In this document: positions 39,301 through 49,818 of the stretch, in pieces | Position numbering within the stretch: the stretch's first letter is position 1 | How the letters are laid out: every line of letters starts with the position of its first letter | Origin: Anthoceros angustus | Taxonomy: Eukaryota; Streptophyta; Anthocerotopsida; Anthocerotales; Anthocerotaceae | Direction of reading: 5' to 3' | Assembly (NCBI GenBank): GCA_010909165.1 | Contig: MU008191.1 | Coordinates: 372,001-436,000 of the forward strand | Length of the DNA: 64,000 nt | Notes under the pieces: generated by a model | Told to the model about the DNA's origin: nothing | Seen by the model: only the letters and a program-made list of their open reading frames with translations | The model's database searches: none | Translations under genes and position numbers: made by a program

Positions 39301-39682
39301 GAGTGAAAATCAGGATCTGAAAGTATGCGTATGCCTGCAGTGATCCTTGGCAGGGTAGGTAGACCCGGGCTTGATGGGTTTTGATTTGCTTCTCCAGTCC
39401 CCTGCAGAAATGCAAGCCAACCATTACGCTGTCGCCCACAAACTGTACTCTTGGAGGTAGAAGCTCTGAACCGCACCTTGCGCTCTGACGGTCATAGCCC
39501 TTGGCCCCGGACGGGTCTTGCAGTAGAGGCCCACACGAACTTCACGATCCTCCAAGCTGTGGATGCAGGTGGAAGAAGAAGGGACACCACTCAGCCAAGC
39601 AGGAGGCGAAACGAGGCCATTGCTGAGGGACGAAAATCGTGGCAGGGGGTGCCAGATGGCTGGACACGAGGACACCGGATTG
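36389..39682 (-). CDS. HCAR: 7-hydroxymethyl chlorophyll a reductase (HCAR), chloroplast
   Basis: It reduces 7-hydroxymethyl chlorophyll a to chlorophyll a with ferredoxin, in chlorophyll b turnover. Exons from the 3' end: 36389-36482, 36556-36650, 36743-36807, 36893-36950, 37042-37111, 37234-37313, 37441-37468, 37581-37642, 37750-37785, 37880-37977, 38158-38220, 38328-38379, 38476-38554, 38653-38694, 38813-38897, 38973-39084, 39153-39237, 39335-39401 and exon 1 from 39477. All phases agree. With the complete exon 1 found at 46657-46882 the protein is 498 residues (Arabidopsis HCAR 462). The Fe-S motif CSQCGLCD has Cys97, Cys100 and Cys103. Other marks are DPNDRFKPKPVLARTPEEV, LLFCGVGCQVQ, LEKLYVLGTNC, CFDYTNGLADLVVGYMGVPK and PTYSKKLIAMYN. 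The intron after exon 2 uses a GC donor. In this copy the mosaic junction at about 39682 removes the start codon and first codons of exon 1. Confidence 0.93.
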
Positions 39683-40096
39683 CAACACGACGTGCAAGGA
39701 CATCCAGAGACGCGATTACCTCTGCTTCCCCAAGCACGGTGGACATGCAGGTGATTCCTGATGGTGTGATAGTCCAGCGAATATCGCCCAAACTCCAGTC
39801 CCTTTGGTCCAACCTGCTCAAGGACGGCCCAATCAGGACTCTGCACGGGTTGACAGTAGTATCCCAGAGTTCTGTGACAGGAGTTGAGGGGCGAGTGCTC
39901 ACCAAGTTTAGGAAGAAGGCAATGATGTTTCCCACGAGTCGAGGTGCAGGGATGTCTTCTCCTTTCCTTTTGTTTGCACCACAATCAGGTCAGGCTTCGG
40001 AACAGTACAAACCCTGATGCGAAAAACAGAGAAATAGGGAGCAGGTAGACCTAGTTTCGCCTTGTCATCTGCTTTCACCGTCTCCATCACAAATAG
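39683..40096 (-). pseudogene. HCAR 3' fragment (exons 18, 17, part of 16)
   Basis: Nearly identical to 36507-36929. One base is lost from the C-run in exon 18 and one G in exon 17, so it does not encode the protein. It is joined on the left to HCAR exon 1 (only GATT shared) and on the right to RraA intron sequence through a shared 10-bp word, CATCACAAAT. Confidence 0.9.
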
Positions 40097-40270
40097 CCTT
40101 TGTTGGAAACGAGCCGGTAAGGTCGGATTGGTCAGCCCACATTGCAATCCTGATTCGTTCTTAAGTGACAATGCATTATTCACAGATAGGAGCTATCCTT
40201 GGAGACTGTGCACGGACAACCCTGATACCATGTTCACAGATGCAGGATCTCCACTTGAGTTTTTCTCTCT
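40087..40270 (+). other. RraA-gene intron fragment
   Basis: Matches 48332-48492 and 49108-49270, the sequence directly before the last RraA exon. It stops at the point where that exon would begin and is fused to PHO1 3' flank. Confidence 0.8.
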
Positions 40271-40590
40271 GTCTATGCACGAAAAGGTTTAGCCTCATTT
40301 GGGTTCTGGTTGACTTGCTCGTTTTCAAGCCATTGTTGCCGGTTTTGGGGACTTGGGGTCTGGTGTGGTCTGGAAAACTGGTAAGTACATGTTCCTAATG
40401 GTCTTGTATGTATGTAGTCTAAGGCTTGACATCTGGCTCTGATCTAGCTAACAAAAGTTTCCTGTCAACGATCTCTGCTCGCTTCTCACTTACAACCTGT
40501 GCCGTACACTGTCGTTGAAAGGCAGTGGTACCTGATTGACAGCCCTGAACTTCCAACGTTGTTCAGGTGCTCATTCTCCAAGCTGCAAAC
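40263..40590 (-). pseudogene. PHO1 3' flank plus broken last exon
   Basis: Copy of 40846-41184. The last exon (about 40505-40587) has lost one C in the CCC of the word GAACTTCCCAACG, which shifts the frame. Joined on the right to HCAR through TGCAAACATA (10 bp). Confidence 0.88.
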
Positions 40591-40854
40591 ATAGGATGCA
40601 GACAGACCTGTAGCAGGATGGTGCTATGACGTCATTCAGTTCATCCGCTGGCAAGCAAAAGTATGGTACCTATGTTGGCATGCATGAGCTTTAGCTTCCA
40701 AGTTCAACAACCCAACTTCCATGTTTTGCTGTGTCTTTGTTCACAACCTTCTTTACAACCGCAGCACTGAGCTTACCTCTTCATTACAGCCATCCAAATG
40801 TTTGAGGTGAACCTGTTCTACAGCATAGAATGTCAGCTAATGAAATCCACTTGA
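40581..40854 (-). pseudogene. HCAR fragment (exons 12 and 11)
   Basis: Copy of 37551-37824. Both small exons are intact but isolated. Joined on the right to PHO1 3' flank through TCCACTTGA (9 bp). Confidence 0.88.
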
Positions 40855-41935
40855 GTTTTCTCTCTGTCTATGCACGAAAAGGTTTAGCCTCATTTGGGTT
40901 CTGGTTGACTTGCTCGTTTTCAAGCCATTGTTGCCGGTTTTGGGGACTTGGGGTCTGGTGTGGTCTGGAAAACTGGTAAGTACATGTTCCTAATGGTCTT
41001 GTATGTATGTAGTCTAAGGCTTGACATCTGGCTCTGATCTAGCTAACAAAAGTTTCCTGTCAACGATCTCTGCTCGCTTCTCACTTACAACCTGTGCCGT
41101 ACACTGTCGTTGAAAGGCAGTGGTACCTGATTGACAGCCCTGAACTTCCCAACGTTGTTCAGGTGCTCATTCTCCAAGCTGCAAACATATACCCAAGGAC
41201 AGTGTGGTGAGCGTTTCATCTCTGATTGGCTTTGCCTGTCCAAGGAACACGAAGAAGGTAAAGAGCTTAAACGAACGAACCGATAAAAATTCCACTGGCC
41301 ACGCCGGATGACTTCAAGGGCAGCAAACGTGAAGTCTGTGAGGTTGTTAGTCAAACCATACTGTGGGGTATGAATTAGCGTGTATATCCACGCTAGTCGC
41401 AACACAGAGTTCAGTGCCTGCCACGACGTATCCAACATGTGAAACATCCAAAGGTGTCCAACTGCCCTTCGGCTGCTGAAAACATCAGTCTCTGGCCATG
41501 GCAGACAGTGAGTGAGATGTTATGCTTACCATTGAGATGAAATATAGATATTTTCTTTTGAGGATGAGCTGATCCCGGAGCCAAGGATTGGCTGAGTTTT
41601 TCCGAAGGAGTCCCCAATCAACCACTATGTCCCAGTAGATTTGATAAATGGTAGCGATGACTGACGATGTTATAAACAAACTCTGCCATACCGGAATGGT
41701 TCCGTGTATATGTCACTCGCATCACCACAGCTACCATTGCTGACAAGTACTTGCCCAAATTAGCTACATGTGCTGGGTCCCGATCCTCGTCAATCCACCT
41801 TCTTAGGCACTGTTTTGGAACAAAGCACATAAACAAGATTCTTGATTCTCATCGTCTCATCAATTGAAGCATGAAGACAGGGAGCTGAAGACCCGCAGTG
41901 GAAAAGAGATGAGCAGAGAGGATCTTGACCTGCAT
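40846..41935 (-). CDS. PHO1: PHO1 3' end: exons 14 and 13 intact, exon 12 broken
   Basis: Exon 14 (41085-41178) encodes the C-terminus [15 protein letters not shown]...PLPF and the TAA stop. Exon 13 (41281-41417) encodes [29 protein letters not shown]. These are the hallmark end of the EXS domain of PHO1 phosphate exporters. Exon 12 (41530-41809) is two bases short of the intact copy (CG lost in CCGCGGAATGG), so the frame breaks. Downstream of the stop, 40846-41084 is the 3' flank, found again at 40.26-40.5 kb and 49.65-49.73 kb. Confidence 0.9.
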
Positions 41936-42382
41936 GAACTCATAGTGCAAAACAGTTTCAGGATCGTCACTTGCAGCTTTTAAGAACTTATCCAGTCCCT
42001 GCCTGGGGCCATTGTCCACTGACATCCACACAAATACACATAACTGGCACCTGCTGTTAATCCACCTCTGAGTGAAGAAGTGGAGACAAGCTCAACTCAG
42101 TTCCCTGGGGACATGATATCATGGTTTACAGGCCCATGACGAAACTGATATCAGCCAGGAGTTTTTCCCAACAGCAGAGCTGGTCTCGGAGACTCACCAC
42201 AATTGGTGCCAAGAACATACAGCTTCTCCAGGCCAAGATGTCTCTCCACTGACCGTAAGGCTGCAAACGCCGGAAATAAGCGTTGGCAAAGGCTGGAGTG
42301 CATTTTTATCACTCACGATTCTGTATGAAGGCTTATCTGACGGATTCATACAAAGCCTCCTGGTACCTTGGACTTGACAGCC
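41927..42382 (-). pseudogene. HCAR fragment (exons 10, 9 and part of 8)
   Basis: Copy of 37888-38340 with a few single-base differences. Entered through CCTGCATGA and left through TTGACAGCC (9 bp each). Confidence 0.88.
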
Positions 42383-43298
42383 CTGAACTTCCCAACGTTG
42401 TTCAGGTGCTCATTCTCAAGCTGCAAACATATACCCAAGGACAGTGTGGTGAGCGTTTCATCTCTGATTGGCTTTGCCTGTCCAAGGAACACGAAGAAGG
42501 TAAAGAGCTTAAACGAACGAACCGATAAAATTCCACTGGCCACGCCGGATGACTTCAAGGGCAGCAAACGTGAAGTCTGTGAGGTTGTCAAACCATACTG
42601 TGGGGTATGAATTAGCGTGTATATCCACGCTAGTCGCAACACAGAGTTCAGTGCCTGCCGACGTATCCAACATGTGAAACATCCAAAGGTGTCCAACTGC
42701 CCTTCGGCTGCTGAAAACATCAGTCTCTGGCCATGGCAGACAGTGAGTGAGATGTTATGCTTACCATTGAGATGAAATATAGATATTTTCTTTTGAGGAT
42801 GAGCTGATCCCGGAGCCAAGGATTGGCTGAGTTTTTCCGAAGCAGTCCCCAATCAACCACTATGTCCCAGTAGATTTGATAAATGGTAGCGATGACTGAC
42901 GATGTTATAAACAAACTCTGCCATACCGCGGAATGGTTCCGTGTGTATGTCACTCGCATCACCACAGCTACCATTGCTGACAAGTACTTGCCATTAGCTA
43001 CATGTGCTGGGTCCCGATCCTCGTCAATCCACCTTCTTAGGCACTGTTTTGGAACAAAGCACATAAACAAGATTCTTGATTCTCATCGTCTCATCAATTG
43101 AAGCATGAAGACAGGGAGCTGAAGACCCGCAGTGGAAAAGAGATGAGCAGAGGATCTTGACCTGCATGATTCTCCACCAGTAAGGCAGCATGGACACGAT
43201 GTATTCGAAGCTCCAGAACAGTTTAGAACCCGTGCAGTGCGTGGAAATGTCGGTGCTGTTTGTCCCATGGATCGATCCTATGCAGTAGCACGCAGCAT
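42374..43298 (-). pseudogene. PHO1 EXS fragment (exons 14 part, 13, 12, 11 part)
   Basis: Exon 13 has lost one A and four bases (GTTGTTAGTCAAA to GTTGTCAAA). Exon 12 (42765-43043) is open but one codon shorter (279 nt against 282). Exon 11 is cut at its 5' side where it meets HCAR exon 5 through ACGCAGCAT (9 bp). Confidence 0.88.
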
Positions 43299-43488
43299 TT
43301 CCACTGCAATTGCCGTCACAATTCCTGTCCATTGAGCACCTGTCGAACAAAACCTCTAAAAGTCAGCAGTTATGAAAGGCAAGCAAGCAAGGCAGACCTC
43401 GCAAAAGCTCCAACCTTCGACAGGCTCAATCTTCCGGGCATAAAGCATTTCCTCGTGAACTCCAAAGTGCAAGTCATCCAAGGAACAC
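43290..43488 (-). pseudogene. HCAR fragment (parts of exons 5 and 4)
   Basis: Copy of 38846-39038, ending inside exon 4 at the shared word TCCAAGGAA (9 bp). Confidence 0.88.
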
Positions 43489-44990
43489 GAAGAAGGTAAA
43501 GAGCTTAAACGAACGAACCGATAAAAATTCCACTGGCCACGCCGGATGACTTCAAGGGCAGCAAACGTGAAGTCTGTGAGGTTGTTAGTCAAACCATACT
43601 GTGGGGTATGAATTAGCGTGTATATCCACGCTAGTCGCAACACAGAGTTCAGTGCCTGCCACGACGTATCCAACATGTGAAACATCCAAAGGTGTCCAAC
43701 TGCCCTTCGGCTGCTGAAAACATCAGTCTCTGGCCATGGCAGACAGTGAGTGAGATGTTATGCTTACCATTGAGATGAAATATAGATATTTTCTTTTGAG
43801 GATGAGCTGATCCCGGAGCCAAGGATTGGCTGAGTTTTTCCGAAGGAGTCCCCAATCAACCACTATGTCCCAGTAGATTTGATAAATGGTAGCGATGACT
43901 GACGATGTTATAAACAAACTCTGCCATACCGCGGAATGGTTCCGTGTGTATGTCACTCGCATCACCACAGCTACCATTGCTGACAAGTACTTGCCCAAAT
44001 TAGCTACATGTGCTGGGTCCCGATCCTCGTCAATCCACCTTCTTAGGCACTGTTTTGGAACAAAGCACATAAACAAGATTCTTGATTCTCATCGTCTCAT
44101 CAATTGAAGCATGAAGACAGGGAGCTGAAGACCCGCAGTGGAAAAAGAGATGAGCAGAGAGGATCTTGACCTGCATGATTCTCCACCAGTAAGGCAGCAT
44201 GGACACGATGTATTCGAAGCTCCAGAACAGTTTAGAACCCGTGCAGTGCGTGGAAATGTCGGTGCTGTTTGTCCCATGGATCGATCCTATGCAGTAGCAC
44301 GCAGCATACTCGAGATTTCTCAAACCCGTAACCTGAACATTCACCCAGGATGACGACTGTCAGTTCACAGTAGCAGGAAGTGTGATCAGTTGGTTCAGAC
44401 TTGTGTTGATTGCATCCGCCTACAACATTTGGAATTTTATAAGAACCGTGACATGAGGTGAATCGTGACATTGTTAAGTGAAAATGTTATGATGTGAGGC
44501 ATCTAACCTGGCTTGTAAGCTGATCCGCAATGAAGAAATCAAGCAGGACGACCTGTCAAATGAGACCACAGCTGACGTGAACATCAAGGGCCATTCCGAC
44601 CTGCGATTGATGACTAATTATCTTGGGTTGTTTGTTTTTACCTTGTACAATGGGGCAAGCATGACTCTCGTCAGGCATTTGAGAAATATGATTCTCGAAG
44701 ACTTGTACAAGAGATTCAAAGGGATGAACAGAAGCAGCAGAAATACCTGCGGTGCAGATTACAGCAGAGCTCATTATCAGAATTCGTCTGCGGAAGAACC
44801 AGGACAGTCTGATTGGAAGCGTTCAAATGACTTTGCAACGGTTTCACAGCTTACCATGGTCACTGTGAGTGGGATGCTCACGCTCTTGATGCCAAGAAAT
44901 GTCTCCTTTCTCGAGTTCGTAACAAGATGAGAAAGCATCCCGAGAGTCAAAACTGTCGTGAGCACAGTGCTCAGCAGCAAGACTTCACGA
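43480..44990 (-). CDS. PHO1: PHO1 EXS core: exons 13 to 9 intact and collinear
   Basis: Exon 9 (44642-44746; [19 protein letters not shown]), exon 10 (44508-44552; [13 protein letters not shown]), exon 11 (44171-44332; [16 protein letters not shown] to [11 protein letters not shown]), exon 12 (43768-44049; [20 protein letters not shown] to [15 protein letters not shown]) and exon 13 (43519-43655). All phases fit, and together they are the membrane EXS domain that mediates phosphate export. The 3' part of exon 8 follows at 44.86-44.99 kb before the jump to HCAR exon 1. This is the longest intact PHO1 block in the window. Confidence 0.93.
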
Positions 44991-45070
44991 TCCTCCAAGC
45001 TGTGGATGCAGGTGGAAGAAGAAGGACACCACTCAGCCAAGCAGGAGGCGAAACGAGGCCATTGCTGACA
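44982..45070 (-). pseudogene. HCAR exon 1 fragment
   Basis: About 90 bp from the transit-peptide exon, entered through ACTTCACGA (9 bp) and left through CCATTGCTGA (10 bp). Confidence 0.85.
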
Positions 45071-45292
45071 AGTACTTGCCCAAATTAGCTACATGTGCTG
45101 GGTCCCGATCCTCGTCAATCCACCTTCTTAGGCACTGTTTTGGAACAAAGCACATAAACAAGATTCTTGATTCTCATCGTCTCATCAATTGAAGCATGAA
45201 GACAGGGAGCTGAAGACCCGCAGTGGAAAAGAGATGAGCAGAGGATCTTGACCTGCATGATTCTCCACCAGTAAGGCAGCATGGACACGAGG
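45061..45292 (-). pseudogene. PHO1 fragment (exon 12 start, exon 11 end)
   Basis: Contains the N-terminal quarter of exon 12 and the last codons of exon 11, then joins HCAR exon 1 through TGGACACGA (9 bp). Confidence 0.85.
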
Positions 45293-45395
45293 ACACCGGA
45301 TTCACAACGGATGGACCAGCCATCGAGGTGGGTGTCTCACGCCAGAGACAATCTAGACTGCAAATTACACGGGGCAAAACAGGCTGGTGAGCTGA
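45284..45395 (-). pseudogene. HCAR exon 1 start and upstream flank fragment
   Basis: Copy of 46845-46950, including the HCAR start codon, cut off from the rest of the exon. Confidence 0.85.
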
Positions 45396-46472
45396 TCCCA
45401 GCCAAGGATTGGCTGAGTTTTTCCGAAGGAGTCCCCAATCAACCACTATGTCCCAGTAGATTTGATAAATGGTAGCGATGACTGACGATGTTATAAACAA
45501 ACTCTGCCATACCGCGGAATGGTTCCGTGTGTATGTCACTCGCATCACCACAGCTACCATTGCTGACAAGTACTTGCCCAAATTAGCTACATGTGCTGGG
45601 TCCCGATCCTCGTCAATCCACCTTCTTAGGCACTGTTTTGGAACAAAGCACATAAACAAGATTCTTGATTCTCATCGTCTCATCAATTGAAGCATGAAGA
45701 CAGGGAGCTGAAGACCCGCAGTGGAAAAGAGATGAGCAGAGGATCTTGACCTGCATGATTCTCCACCAGTAAGGCAGCATGGACACGATGTATTCGAAGC
45801 TCCAGAACAGTTTAGAACCCGTGCAGTGCGTGGAAATGTCGGTGCTGTTTGTCCCATGGATCGATCCTATGCAGTAGCACGCAGCATACTCGAGATTTCT
45901 CAAACCCGTAACCTGAACATTCACCCAGGATGACGACTGTCAGTTCACAGTAGCAGGAAGTGTGATCAGTTGGTTCAGACTTGTGTTGATTGCATCCGCC
46001 TACAACATTTGGAATTTTATAAGAACCGTGACATGAGGTGAATCGTGACATTGTTAAGTGAAAATGTTATGATGTGAGGCATCTAACCTGGCTTGTAAGC
46101 TGATCCGCAATGAAGAAATCAAGCAGGACGACCTGTCAAATGAGACCACAGCTGACGTGAACATCAAGGGCCATTCCGACCTGCGATTGATGACTAATTA
46201 TCTTGGGTTGTTTGTACCTTACAATGGGGCAAGATGACTCTCGTCAGGCATTTGAGAAATATGATTCTCGAAGACTTGTACAAGAGATTCAAAGGGATGA
46301 ACAAAGCATCAGAAATACCTGCGGTGCAGATTACAGCAGAGCTCATTATCAGAATTCGTCTGCGGAAGAACCAGGACAGTCTGATTGGAAGCGTTCAAAT
46401 GACTATTGCAACGGTTTCACAGCTTACCATGGTCACTGTGGTGGGATGCTCACGCTCTTGATGCCAAGAAAT
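45387..46472 (-). pseudogene. PHO1 EXS copy (exons 12 part to 8 part)
   Basis: Exon 11 (45751-45912) and exon 10 (46088-46132) are intact. Exon 12 lacks its 3' part. Exon 9 is broken by small deletions around 46215-46240 and 46300-46315. Only the 3' end of exon 8 is present, meeting HCAR at AGAAATGTC (9 bp). Confidence 0.9.
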
Positions 46473-46960
46473 GTCATACAGAGTGAAAATCAGGATCTGA
46501 AAGTATGCGTATGCCTGCAGTGATCCTTGGCAGGGTAGGTAGACCCGGGCTTGATGGGTTTTGATTTGCTTCTCCAGTCCCCTGCAGAAATGCAAGCCAA
46601 CCATTACGCTGTCGCCCACAAACTGTACTCTTGGAGGTAGAAGCTCTGAACCGCACCTTGCGCTCTGACGGTCATAGCCCTTGGCCCCGGACGGGTCTTG
46701 CAGTAGAGGCCCACACGAACTTCACGATCCTCCAAGCTGTGGATGCAGGTGGAAGAAGAAGGGACACCACTCAGCCAAGCAGGAGGCGAAACGAGGCCAT
46801 TGCTGAGGGACGAAAATCGTGGCAGGGGGTGCCAGATGGCTGGACACGAGGACACCGGATTCACAACGGATGGACCAGCCATCGAGGTGGGTGTCTCACG
46901 CCAGAGACAATCTAGACTGCAAATTACACGGGGCAAAACGAGCTGGTGAGCTGATTCCGC
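46465..46960 (-). CDS. HCAR: HCAR exons 2 and 1 with the only usable start codon
   Basis: Exon 1 (46657-46882, 226 nt, phase 1 end) starts MAGPSVVNPVSSC and encodes the chloroplast transit peptide: Ser/Pro-rich, few acids, then basic RPGPRAMTVRAQ. Exon 2 is also present, but the copy then jumps to PHO1. The sequence to the right (46.96-47.28 kb) appears to be the natural intergenic region towards the divergent RraA-like gene, with 398 bp between the two start codons. Confidence 0.85.
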
Positions 46961-47280
46961 CTGTTGTCAATGCAGGCCCCGGCAACCGTGGCGCTGAAGG
47001 CGCCAGAATTGCTGCCTCCGGGCTGCAGAACTGGGGGTTTGCTCTACCTGTAGTCCCAGCATTGGCCGAGCTGTGGGGACAGCTGAGCTGCTGCGTGTGT
47101 GGAATGCTTTCCTGTCTCAGGCTGCGGACCCTGGTCGGGAATGCTCTGCTCTGCTACGACCCATTGCTGGAGAGGGTGGCTCGACACAAGGTGAGCAGTG
47201 AAGGGAGCGGATGCGTGCTGCGGATGAATGCAAGACATGTTGATGACGTGCAGCGTTTGACGCAGGTAGGCGTGAGGTCC

Positions 47281-47316
47281 ATGGCGTCCAACACTACCGA
47301 TCTGTGTGATGCGCAC
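47281..47316 (+). pseudogene. RraA-like gene, first exon fragment
   Basis: ATG followed by ASNTTDLCDA, matching the N-terminus of plant RraA-family proteins (putative 4-hydroxy-4-methyl-2-oxoglutarate aldolase / regulator of ribonuclease activity A-like). It is cut after GATGCG, where PHO1 exon 8 sequence begins. Confidence 0.6.
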
Positions 47317-48190
47317 CCTTTGCCAGAGATATACATTGCCGCAATACAGGTACAGGTGCAATAGGATTAACGCCAGAATGCTGTAGAGAAAACAGGACGA
47401 CAAAATCAGCATGTGCTCGCTCGTGGCACATGATATGAATACAGTGCCTCATCAGCCCGCAGGCATCATGCATAAGTGCAAGCGAGACTGGTTGATTACA
47501 AAGGCAAACCTGAAGATCGGAAACACAGCTGTATCGTCCTTGAAATGATATCTTTTCAGCAAGACAAGATAAACCAGAAACAAGGCCAAGGAACAGCCGG
47601 AAAAGACCCCTGCAAGCCGACACATGTTCGGATGAGCCGGTCTGGTAATCCTAACACTTGTGGGTGTACATTGGGAAGCCGAGATGTGTACTTGCCTGAC
47701 AGAAAAGTTATGCTGTGCGAAGCTTTTTTTTTCGTTGGATTCAGATACGCCATGGCTTGACGCTCGTTCTTTTTGGTGAAGTGTTCAGTGAAGATGCCTT
47801 CTACCCTTTCCATGAGCTTGACCACCTGCGAGTTCAGTAGCCAAAAGTTTCTATGAATCTACCTTTGGAGCAGCTTAGAAAGTCCGTTGCCTCCCATGTG
47901 GCGAGACAGACTCGGGAACCTCCATGAAAAGTAAAGTACTGAATGAACAAGCAAAGTACCTTGTCAGAACCAGCAAAGTATGATGTTTCGATTGCCCTCA
48001 GATATGTGTCTGTAGTATGTCGTCCTGTCACCTGGGTGCAGAAAATTGAACTCGATTAGTCAAGGTCGTTGGAAGTCCAAGCTGGGTTTTAAGGTTCCTG
48101 GACGATTTCAATTTGTGTGCGATTTGCTCCTCACCTTGTCATACTTCTTGAGAATTTTCTCGAAGGCTTGCATGTTAAGAGAGCTGTTCC
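47310..48190 (-). CDS. PHO1: PHO1 exons 7 to 4, intact and collinear
   Basis: Exon 4 (48135-48183; LNMQAFEKILKKYDK), exon 5 (47960-48031; VTGRHTTDTYLRAIETSYFA), exon 6 (47696-47825; VKLMERVEGIFTEHFTK to ITFLSG) and exon 7 (47510-47609; FSGCSLALFLVYLVLL to VFPIFS) keep phase throughout. They span the end of the SPX region and the first membrane segments. The intron after exon 6 uses a GC donor (CAG|GCAAGT). Exon 8 begins at 47380 but is truncated by the jump into RraA exon 1. Confidence 0.9.
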
Positions 48191-48566
48191 AGGAGTCTGA
48201 GATTTGCAGGAATCAGCTATCGGTGTTCCAACAACATTGGCAACTCGTAGTGCTCCAGTCTCCTACATCATCTGTTGTTCTGGTCTGAACTAGGATCTGT
48301 AGGGCAGGTTGGGCTTGCTCAATGATAAGAATACATCACAAATAGCCTTTGTTGGAAACGAGCAGTAAGGTCGGATTGGTCAGCCCACATTGCAATCCTG
48401 ATTCGTTCTTAAGTGACAATGCATTATTCACAGATAGGAGCTATCCTTGAGACTGTGCACGGACAACCCTGATACCATGTTCACAGATGCAGGAGTCCGC
48501 ATAGCCCCTGGAGACTGGTGCTATGCTGACAACGACGGAGTCATTGTCTCCAACGTGGAGCTGTGA
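48187..48566 (+). pseudogene. RraA-like gene, last intron and last exon
   Basis: The last exon, 48493-48566, reads GVRIAPGDWCYADNDGVIVS and then NVEL and a stop, the typical RraA-family C-terminus, after a proper acceptor (GATGCAG). The middle exons, with the substrate and metal-binding core, are absent from the window, so this gene cannot be functional here. It is followed at once by PHO1 exon 6 sequence. Confidence 0.75.
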
Positions 48567-48975
48567 TCGAGGATGCCTTCTACCCTTTCCATGAGCTTGA
48601 CCACCTGCGAGTTCAGTAGCCAAAAGTTTCTATGAATCTACCTTTGGAGCAGAGAAAGTCCGTTGCCTCCCATGTGGCGAGACAGACTCGGAACCTCCAT
48701 GAAAAGTAAAGTACTGAATGAACAAGCAAAGTACCTTGTCAGAACCAGCAAAGTATGATGTTTCGATTGCCCTCAGATATGTGTCTGTAGTATGTCGTCC
48801 TGTCACCTGGGTGCAGAAAATTGAACTCGATTAGTCAAGGTCGTTGGAAGTCCAAGCTGGGTTTTAAGGTTCCTGGACGATTTCAATTTGTGCGATTTGC
48901 TCCTCACCTTGTCATACTTCTTGAGAATTTTCTCGAAGGCTTGCATGTTAAGAGAGCTGTTCCAGGAGTCTGAGA
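48562..48975 (-). pseudogene. PHO1 fragment (exons 6 part, 5, 4)
   Basis: Exon 5 is intact at 48735-48806. Exon 6 has only its 5' end. Ends where RraA intron sequence resumes. Confidence 0.88.
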
Positions 48976-49275
48976 TTTGCAGGAATCAGCTATCGGTGTT
49001 CCAACAACATTGGCAACTCGTAGTGCTCCAGTCTCCTACATCATCTGTTGTTCTGGTCTGAACTAGGATCTGTAGGGCAGGTTGGGCTTGCTCAATGATA
49101 AGAATACATCACAAATAGCCTTTGTTGGAAACGAGCCGGTAAGGTCGGATTGGTCAGCCCACATTGCAATCCTGATTCGTTCTTAAGTGACAATGCATTA
49201 TTCACAGATAGGAGCTATCCTTGGAGACTGTGCACGGACAACCCTGATACCATGTTCACAGATGCAGGATCTCCA
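48970..49275 (+). other. RraA-gene intron, second copy
   Basis: Repeats 48187-48492 with a few small indels, without the following exon. Confidence 0.8.
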
Positions 49276-49655
49276 CTTGAGTTTTCTCTCTGTCTATGCA
49301 CGAAAAGGTTAGCCTCATTTGCGTTTCCAATTGGTGAGCCCTGATTATGAACTCTCCCTCCTTCCTCCGATAGAACCTGTCGACGATGTTGAGCTGTTCA
49401 TCCAGCATTTTGAAGAAAATCTTCTCGTGCTCCGCAGCTGCAATGCAGGGCTCGAGGATTTCTGTTTCGTAGTATTCTCCGCCATGCGTGTCTGACTGCC
49501 GCTGATGGACCTGCCGCATATATTACGAGCCTTCAAACTACGTAGCCAAAACACTTGTAAATTCTATCCATGGATTACTGCTTCTGAACGACAGACAGAC
49601 GGACAATATCACCAAGTGCGTACCTTGATAGACGGGGGAGGCCGAAGGCTTGACA
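49270..49655 (-). pseudogene. PHO1 patchwork: 3' flank, exon 2 part, exon 1 end
   Basis: About 45 bp of PHO1 3' flank joins exon 2 through CCTCATTTG (9 bp). Exon 2 carries its 5' two-thirds (HGGEYYETEI, IFFKMLDEQLNIVDRFYRRK), then the intron and the last codons of exon 1. Confidence 0.85.
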
Positions 49656-49818
49656 TCTGGCTCTGATCTAGCTAACAAAAGTTTCCTGTCAACGATCTCT
49701 GCTCGCTTCTCACTTACAACCTGTGCCGTACACTGTCGTTGAAAGGCAGTGGTACCTGATTGACAGCCCTGAACTTCCAACGTTGTTCAGGTGCTCATTC
49801 TCCAAGCTGGGTTTTAAG
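49649..49818 (-). pseudogene. PHO1 3' flank and truncated exon 14
   Basis: Entered through AAGGCTTGA and left through TCCAAGCTG (9 bp each). Exon 14 has the same one-base loss as the copy near 40.55 kb. Confidence 0.85.

Noticed and set aside
39424-39984. Open frame fusing an HCAR exon 18-like segment to the HCAR transit peptide across a mosaic junction
   Set aside because: It opens with TTG, not ATG, reads through intron sequence after a one-base deletion, and only happens to stay open; no evidence of a fusion gene.
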